The position numbers and the translations under genes were made by a program. Positions 57,845-64,000 of a stretch of 64,000 nt of DNA are shown here, in pieces. This DNA is from Saksenaea vasiformis B4078 (lineage: Eukaryota > Mucoromycota > Mucoromycetes > Mucorales > Saksenaeaceae). How positions within the stretch are numbered: the first letter of the stretch is position 1; each line of letters begins with the position of its first letter. Under the pieces are notes generated by a model. It was not told the origin of the DNA. It saw nothing but the letters and a program-made list of their open reading frames with translations, and did not search any database. Where the stretch lies: NCBI GenBank assembly GCA_000697055.1, contig JNDT01002388.1:62001-126000 (forward strand), in the 5' to 3' direction.

Positions 57845-59325
57845 GAGAGATAATATTATATAATACCTCCAAAAGAAAAACAACAAAAAAGAAGAGGACT
57901 ATTTCATTTTATTTTTCTTTTTTTTATAACATGTAGGCTACTTTTTTCACCAGATTGATTTTAAAAGCTATAAAAAAGAGTACTTAGTAAAATTATTGAA
58001 CAATCGTGCACATGCAAAGAAGGGCCCACCCTGCATATCCTTTTTAACCGACGTATTGAGGTCCGACGAAAAAAACTTTTTTTTTTGTTACATTCACCTC
58101 TCTCTCTCACACACATACCTTTTCAAGCGGAGACTGATTTTATAGAGTACTGTTCAGAGGATCTGCACCTTTTTTCCAAAACTGCTCATGGAAAAAGGGT
58201 GAACACTGGCGTTTCCGAAAATGAATCATGCATTCTAAAATAGATACAGTTTCCATGGAAATAGCCTATTGTTCTTATTACTGATTCATCTTTTGCACTC
58301 ATCCGTACTCTGGGGAATGGGAAATTAAAAATCTCAACCTCTTTCTCGTTTCTCACTGGAGTTGACAAGCTAGATCATCTTCGATTACTTGATGTCAGTG
58401 AGAATTGAGTGAGCGCTATGTGACCGAATTAGACGCCACCTCATCTAGCCCAGGAGAATTGGAGTGACTTCCGCAGAAGCTGTCTGTGATCCAACCGCCA
58501 AGGGTTGTGTATTTCCACGGTACTATTCTCATCGGATAGCTTATTATAGAGGAAAAGCATAAGCTACTGAAAAATATTCGGCACAAGCAAGTTTCTATGG
58601 CTAAAACCTGTCGAATGATGCATTGGAAAGTATGTAGGGATGCTTCCAGGAGGTATATATGACGGACATCTTCGTGCCCTTGTATTTTATTTTTATATGC
58701 TTTCTGGTGATAGCGATCAAATCTCGCCGTCGTTACGTTGCTGAATATTCACACTCATGTGTGGTCTCAGGCACGATGGGGTATTGCAATCACTTCTTCT
58801 CCCCTTCTCAATTTTACCGATTATTTGGAAGCACAAAATGCCGTTTAGTGAATGCAGTTTTGGCAAAGATGGCTAGTCGGTAGAAATCGCTCATTGCACT
58901 CGTTCCAGTTGTTGATAAACTTCCATTATGTAGTCCGGCCGCTGTTCAATGTTGTCAGCTATTTGTCTGGCTATTAGCACTAGACGGGTAACATTATAAA
59001 TAAATCAGCCAAACGTCATTGACCTCGCTTTGAATAATTTACCAATGAAACACTTTGGACGAGTTATCGATGGCGAACAAGCTTTGCATGAGAGGATGTA
59101 TGTAGGAAGCAATCAAATGGCTCTCAGAAAGTGGCTTGAGGTCGAGATCTTTCATGGCAGGCATACTGTAGGAAAAGAAAGTGAGCGCCTGCAATCAATA
59201 ACAAATTCAACTCCAGCCTACAGAGATTCAATGGCATGGATTATATTTCGTTCAGATCCTTGAACTGTAGTGGCAAGTGAGAGCAAATTCCGTTGGGCTT
59301 GTAAAGTGTCAATCTCTTCATCATG
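57845..59325. other. Intergenic, no gene seen
   Basis: AT-rich; frames are short. The ORF at 59030-59263 has no known domain and is followed by the second copy of the small inverted-repeat element. Confidence 0.5.
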
Positions 59326-59576
59326 GAAGGAGGATGGTCGTGCCTCATCGGAACATCCGAAGGTTTAATGAATGCTGCGTGTTCGCACATCACACGTCAT
59401 CTCTTTTAAAAGCCCATTTCCAAATAAAATGAGCGCGTCCTCTTTAGAGGCGTTTGTACTATCGTACGGCAGCGATCATTTCAATCAACCATATTTTTTT
59501 AGAACATTGGCGGCCGCTCAGACGTTGCATTCGGAAAACGATTTCATATCTACAATACTTCTAGACATCCGCCGAA
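59326..59576 (+). mobile_element. MITE-like element, copy 2 (245 bp)
   Basis: Element 59329-59573 with ends GGAGGATG and CATCCGCC, flanked by the direct repeat GAA (59326-59328 and 59574-59576). It aligns with the copy at 19453-19717 over its whole length; a ~20-bp deletion near 59530 explains most of the length difference. Same orientation, no coding capacity. Confidence 0.85.
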
Positions 59577-61010
59577 GTCCTGATAAACTAAAAGTGAGCG
59601 GGTGCCGCATACTAACTTCTGGAGACACGCTTATAGTGATGATGTCTTTGATTGCCGTAGTTACACCTGCTGTCATCAATTTACGGAATCCCAGCCATTG
59701 CACAAGTTGCCGATGCATAGTCTTCAACAAGGCTGGCGAGAAGTATTCACAGACATGTTTTCACACGCAGAACACTTCTGAAGAAATAGGATAGAGGACA
59801 TAGCGCTGTGAAAAGAAAAGTAGTCAGGTGCAAAGACCATAGCGCTGAAGACACATGCTTACCGAAATTCAATAAAACACCCGTCTAAGTTTTCATATTG
59901 TATGCAGTTCGACAAACACTGTTCCCAGTAAGCTTGAAAATGTTGTGTCACATTTGTGCCATCCATCACCAAATCATCCACGAGCGGATCTTGTTGTCCT
60001 TCTCACTAGAAAGAGTTATTTTAGGTACATGAACCTTTTGTTTTTACGGCTGCTTACAAGATGAAGTGCATTTCTTCGATATGCCTCTTCAGTGGTTCTT
60101 TTTCCTCAAAAAGTCTCCAGTCGCCCGCACAGGCCAGCTTTGTCGGAGCATCCGGGTATTTCAGCGCATGCACCATCGCAATGGCTGGTCGACTGTACCG
60201 CTGCTAGACATCAAGTGTCAAGATACGAGTTATATGAATGGTAGTAAAATGATAATTGCCTAGCAGGAGCTATATTTATGCCATTGCACTTCTCAGTAAT
60301 GATACAGCCGCCAATTTTTTAGTAGGATAACATTCTCTTTTGACGTGCTCCAATCCGATGTCGCAATTGACTACATGAAGGCCGGTTCCCTCGTTGACGC
60401 GGAGCACCACATGTAGAAGTAAGGTCGTCTGAACCAACTACGGTGTTGGATCTATATCGACTAGCCTTTCCGAATCAACGAGGATTTCTGAAGAGAGATT
60501 CGGAAAGAATAATGCATACACGAGAATTCGTGTCTGTACATCTTTGTCATAAGCAGCAGCCATTAATCAGTAAAACTGACATCATTCTGCTGAATGCGGG
60601 ATCCAACTTAAATTACCACCGAATATTTCTGTATGCGAACTTTTATTGTGGGAAGGCATTTGATAGCCAAATCCTTGTAGAAAGAAGTAGTTTGTAGAGA
60701 GAATTTCTTGGTAAAAGTTCTCCTGTAGAAAAATACGTGTAAATAAAGTTCAGTGCGGATTGATCCACACTGAACATGTCCCATTAGGATCGGGCTACGT
60801 TACTTAACCACTAAAGAACATAAAATGACAAATAGTGAAGTAAAGCATATCCTACTACTCGCGGCTGTGTGGTACCGGTAGTCTGACTTTGACGCTGTAG
60901 TTCAAAGAAATTTCTAATGAAAAGATACTAGATCCCAATGTGAATATTATGAAAAGGACTTCTCGACGCCTTCTGCTCTGCAGAAGCATATTAATTATCA
61001 CTACGGAAAA
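59577..61010. other. Intergenic, no gene seen
   Basis: Short undomained frames only. No splice-supported gene and no RNA gene seen. Confidence 0.5.
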
Positions 61011-61125
61011 AATAAGGCTGAGAATCCTTTAATAAACATTTGATTCAAGGATTCTCAGCCTTATTCAAGGATCATCCTGTAATTTAAGGATAGTTTAAAG
61101 TCTTACTCAAGGAACGATTCCTTGA
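61011..61125. repeat. Cluster of perfect hairpins
   Basis: Arms 61011-61029 and 61047-61065 form a perfect 19-bp inverted repeat (left arm AATAAGGCTGAGAATCCTT) with a 17-nt loop. About 40 bp further, TCAAGGAA and TTCCTTGA form a second palindrome with a 3-nt spacer (61107-61125). The word TTCAAGG recurs in between. Confidence 0.85.
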
Positions 61126-61619
61126 ATCCAAGTTTAATCTCAGGATACAACAACAACCAATTAAACTGCCGTTCTAGTTTTGCTTTTCTGAGCAGGTTTT
61201 ATTTTTTGCATAGTGTAAGGATGCAGATATGGAAAGAAGACAACCAATTTTGGAAAGTAAATCAAAGCCTTGTCGCACTGATCAATCCAGTCTCAGTTTC
61301 ACAAAAGAAAGCATTTCCTGGGTGTTCAGATCTCTGTAGGTATCTGCAAAGAGCAGTACCTGCAGAGTCTCAGTATCAGTTGAGATTTTTTTAAGTTATT
61401 ATGATGAATACGATAATGGATCATTGATGGGAATCATGTCTCGTTGGTTAGCGTACTTACGGGGACAATAAGAGAGCGGGCTTCTAGAGAACTGAAACCT
61501 GTTGCACTTTAGCCTTTGTTGATCGGGGAACTTGAAATATCCCCTCTTCATCATGCCACTGAAAAAAAAAAAAGAAACGCAAAGCTGACTCCGAGCGAGT
61601 TCCAACCGCCGATTGTCTT

Positions 61620-62240
61620 TGGGCGTAAGAAACAAAGATGTAAGGTTCTGCTACTGCAACATTGTTCCGGACGCAATTTCATTGATTCTCTTACATAAGT
61701 GGTCTCTGGTGCCCCTTCAAAGAAAGGGAAAGAGAAGGCCACGACGCCAACAGAGCCGTGCAGACCATGCACTGCAACATTTTATTTGAGTATTGTATGC
61801 TTACAAGGTCTATTTTGTAACGCCATGTATCAGCATCGTCTGCCACAGTTGTGGACCCTTTTGACGACGATGACTTTCAGGAGCCAGTCGTCCTAAAGAG
61901 GCGACGAGCTGCATGTAAGTCCTGCCGTTGGAATTTCACTTATGAAGCAATTAACTTTTTACATAAGCTACATCTGGTGCCTCTTCAAGAAAAGGGAAAG
62001 GGAAGGCTACAGAGCCAATGGAGTTGGGTGAGCCATGTTCTTATAGTATTATCCAGTTTCTGCGTGCGTACTTACAATATTTTCTATTTTGTATGTTAGC
62101 TTCGTACACTGTTGCAGTGGATGATAATGGATCGCATAAGGCGATACTCTTGGGGAGTCACCGAATCGCATGTAGACTCTTACTACTGTAACTATTGTGG
62201 AGCAATTTGACTGACCTTCTTTCGTAAGCTGTCACCGGCG
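61620..62240 (+). repeat. Degenerate ~290-bp tandem duplication
   Basis: A block starting TTACATAAG (near 61692) and continuing CTGGTGCC..TTCAA..AAAGGGAAAG..GAAGGC recurs near 61959. A weaker third version lies near 62220. No gene is identifiable, although a short acidic DPFDDDDFQEPVV stretch precedes a GTAAGT at 61915. Confidence 0.5.
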
Positions 62241-63047
62241 CGAGCTCCAGAAAAGGAAGGAACTTTAGAGAAACAACATAGATAATGAGAACAAGAATGG
62301 ATGGGTAAGTAAACAAAAATTGGGATACAGACAACGACAGAGAGGGTCATACGAAAGGAAACGTATGAGCAAAGTATACTCAACAGTAATCAATCCGCTT
62401 ATCGCTGTAAATGCACAATATGCACCATCTTGAGGTCAATATTCCCTTCCCGGTGTGACCAAACTGAACTCGAACTCCATCTTAAAATGAGAGCAACTAC
62501 CTTACAAAACCGCATCCAGGTAAAGCTGGAACGTTGGCATGACCTGTTTTGAAACATGGTCATGTCCCTGCTTTCGAAGGAAGGGAACGAAGATTACTTT
62601 ACTCCTGATAGTAGGGCTTCTGCTGTGTGCTAATACATTTAGTCAAGATGAGGTGGCCATTTGGTGCTTCAATCCGATAATGACAAAGGATTCACTTAGT
62701 AGATAATCAATAAAGTTGCCAGAAGTTGGACGTCGGAGAAATATTTTGTTTGACAAGGTTAATACAATACTGGCGACAGGGACAGTTCCTTATGAAGCAG
62801 TGTCCGGACAGCAATATCCTAGCGCAATCGATATTTTATTGATTAATGTCGTCTCCTTTTGCTATATGGTCCATTAGGACAATTTCTGGCCCCATGGCCA
62901 TACGCACGACATCTTTAGCATTCCGTTTTTCGGTTTGGGTTTCTTGTACACGACATCTTATGACCTTAGTCTTGATGGCAGTATGTGCAGAACAGCGATG
63001 TACCAACCACAAGGCGTATACCGAAATGCCATGGTCATTTCTCCATT

Positions 63048-63320
63048 TCAGTATATGTGTGAGTTTTTTTTATAACTAGCGTCGGTAGTCAAAGGCAGCT
63101 GTAACACTGCAACAGCTTTCCGCATGAAAACGCGGCTGGTTTCTACTGGACTAAGCCTAACATGCAGGATTTTTCCGAATCCATTCAGGATGTCCCTTAT
63201 CCTGGCTTCGAGGTTTTGTGCTGGCACCAGAGGTAGATTTGATAGATAGATACATACAGCTTTTGTTTCTTCATTGATTGCAGGGGCACCGACTATGACC
63301 GTGTCATCTTCAGATACCAA
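63048..63320 (-). pseudogene. RRM-like fragment, possibly from a LINE ORF1
   Basis: About 90 residues on the minus strand include VCIYLSNLPLVPAQNLEARI, a FGKILHVRLS strand and AVAVLQLP, a layout resembling an RNA-recognition fold in ORF1 proteins of non-LTR retrotransposons. No zinc knuckles or reverse transcriptase accompany it within the window. Tentative. Confidence 0.3.
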
Positions 63321-63544
63321 TTCGCACAGACCAGGACTTTTTCACCCTTATGTTCACTTCGATAATCCTACGTTTTTCTTGTTTGTGAATTAGAGCTCAG
63401 TTATTTCGGATACTGCTTCTTTATCATGTTCAATAGTTGTGTCGAACTTTCTCGCCGAGTGGTAATATCAAACATATGGTCCTTTTTCCCAAGAACAGAT
63501 CCTATAACTGAGTCTCATCAACTTCACTGCTTGCCAGACGCTCG

Positions 63545-63805
63545 ATGACCGACGTTACACAAGGCACATCCACCAATGCAAATAAAAGGAAGCGAAAAGC
63601 AATGAAGATGCTTCGGATGATACATTGCACGGATTACGTCCACAAATGCAAACAAGAAAGAGAAAAAGGCTATGACCGGTGCAACAATCAGCAGTGCAGC
63701 GGAACGCTAGGCTCGGCAGACAACGAGGAGATGAAGAATTTGGATAAGCATAAGACGTCGGTTCTGTTTACAGGCACCGTTGTGGAGAAGGAGACAAAGC
63801 ATTGA
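63545..63805 (+). CDS. Unknown small ORF (86 aa), uncertain
   Basis: Begins at ATG (MTDVTQGTSTNANKRKRKAM), basic at the start, with Cys residues in HKCKQEREKGYDRCNNQQC. It does not match a domain I recognise. An internal near-duplication (ACAAATGCAAA..AAAGGAAGCG and ACAAATGCAAACAAGAAAG) suggests degenerate DNA rather than a conserved gene. Confidence 0.25.
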   Translation: MTDVTQGTSTNANKRKRKAMKMLRMIHCTDYVHKCKQEREKGYDRCNNQQCSGTLGSADNEEMKNLDKHKTSVLFTGTVVEKETKH

Positions 63806-63809
63806 TGAT

Positions 63810-64000
63810 GACATTAGAATTTGATCACCCGTGTCATTCACTTGTATTGGATCCTGACGATGATAAATGGACCGACCATTTTACGGTGGACAAAGCAATT
63901 CGAACCTTAAACTATCCTGATAATTATTATCCAGCTGCAGAGCTAGAATTCTGTTCGGCAAGCTCGATTATATAGCGCTTGCGGATATATGATAAGCATA
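63810..64000 (+). other. Possible start of a gene at the window edge
   Basis: A frame from ~63806 reads MMTLEFDHPCHSLVLD and continues to a TAG at ~63975. It could be an exon of an uncharacterised protein, but it is too short to judge. Confidence 0.2.

Overview
This is a stretch of fungal nuclear genome. Genes are split by many short GT-AG introns (about 42-89 nt, one of 186 nt), intergenic DNA is AT-rich, and much of the space is filled by decayed transposons. The mix of Helitron, DIRS-type tyrosine-recombinase retroelement, Fanzor/TnpB-like remnants and Crinkler-like NTPase points to an early-diverging fungus, most likely Mucoromycota. That placement is inferred from gene style and content, not from a species marker.

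Layout. 0.3-4.2 kb: two tandem minus-strand genes for secreted lipocalin-like proteins, the second carrying a large tetrapeptide-repeat insertion. 4.2-7 kb: no gene seen. 7.1-11.6 kb: APC1, the scaffold subunit of the anaphase-promoting complex, ending early. 13.8-15 kb: SHE9/MDM33 mitochondrial inner-membrane protein. 15.7-21.1 kb: a Helitron Rep/helicase gene broken by a stop codon and a small inverted-repeat element, then joined in frame to a tyrosine-recombinase fragment and followed by a fold-back repeat. 21.2-22.2 kb: LEA1 (U2 snRNP A'). 24.3-26.6 kb: broken Crinkler-like NTPase/nuclease gene. 28.5-30.7 kb: DIRS-like retroelement remnant. 30.8-34.5 kb: a small unknown gene, the CTP-dependent diacylglycerol kinase DGK1 and a two-finger CCCH protein.

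35-36.5 kb: a Fanzor-like fragment and an acidic low-complexity ORF. 37-40.9 kb: MSH3, 18 exons including one GC-AG intron. 41.3-42.3 kb: RPS3. 43.9-45.3 kb: an uncharacterised multi-exon protein, possibly decayed. 46.5-48.7 kb: a FAR1-like transposase fragment running into a 30-bp minisatellite, then a larger intron-containing Fanzor/TnpB-like remnant. 49.9-51.5 kb: an FHS-type sugar transporter. 53.9-55.0 kb: a secreted EXORDIUM/PHI-1 family protein. 56.2-57.8 kb: a membrane protein with a LEA_2-like domain. 57.8-64 kb: mostly degenerate DNA with a second copy of the small inverted-repeat element, hairpins and weak ORFs.

The host genes do not form a functional cluster. They are ordinary single-copy cellular genes (cell cycle, splicing, mismatch repair, translation, lipid metabolism) separated by mobile-element debris. 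The most novel material is the lipocalin with a repeat insertion, the new MITE-like family with 3-bp target duplications, and the two TnpB/Fanzor-like remnants.
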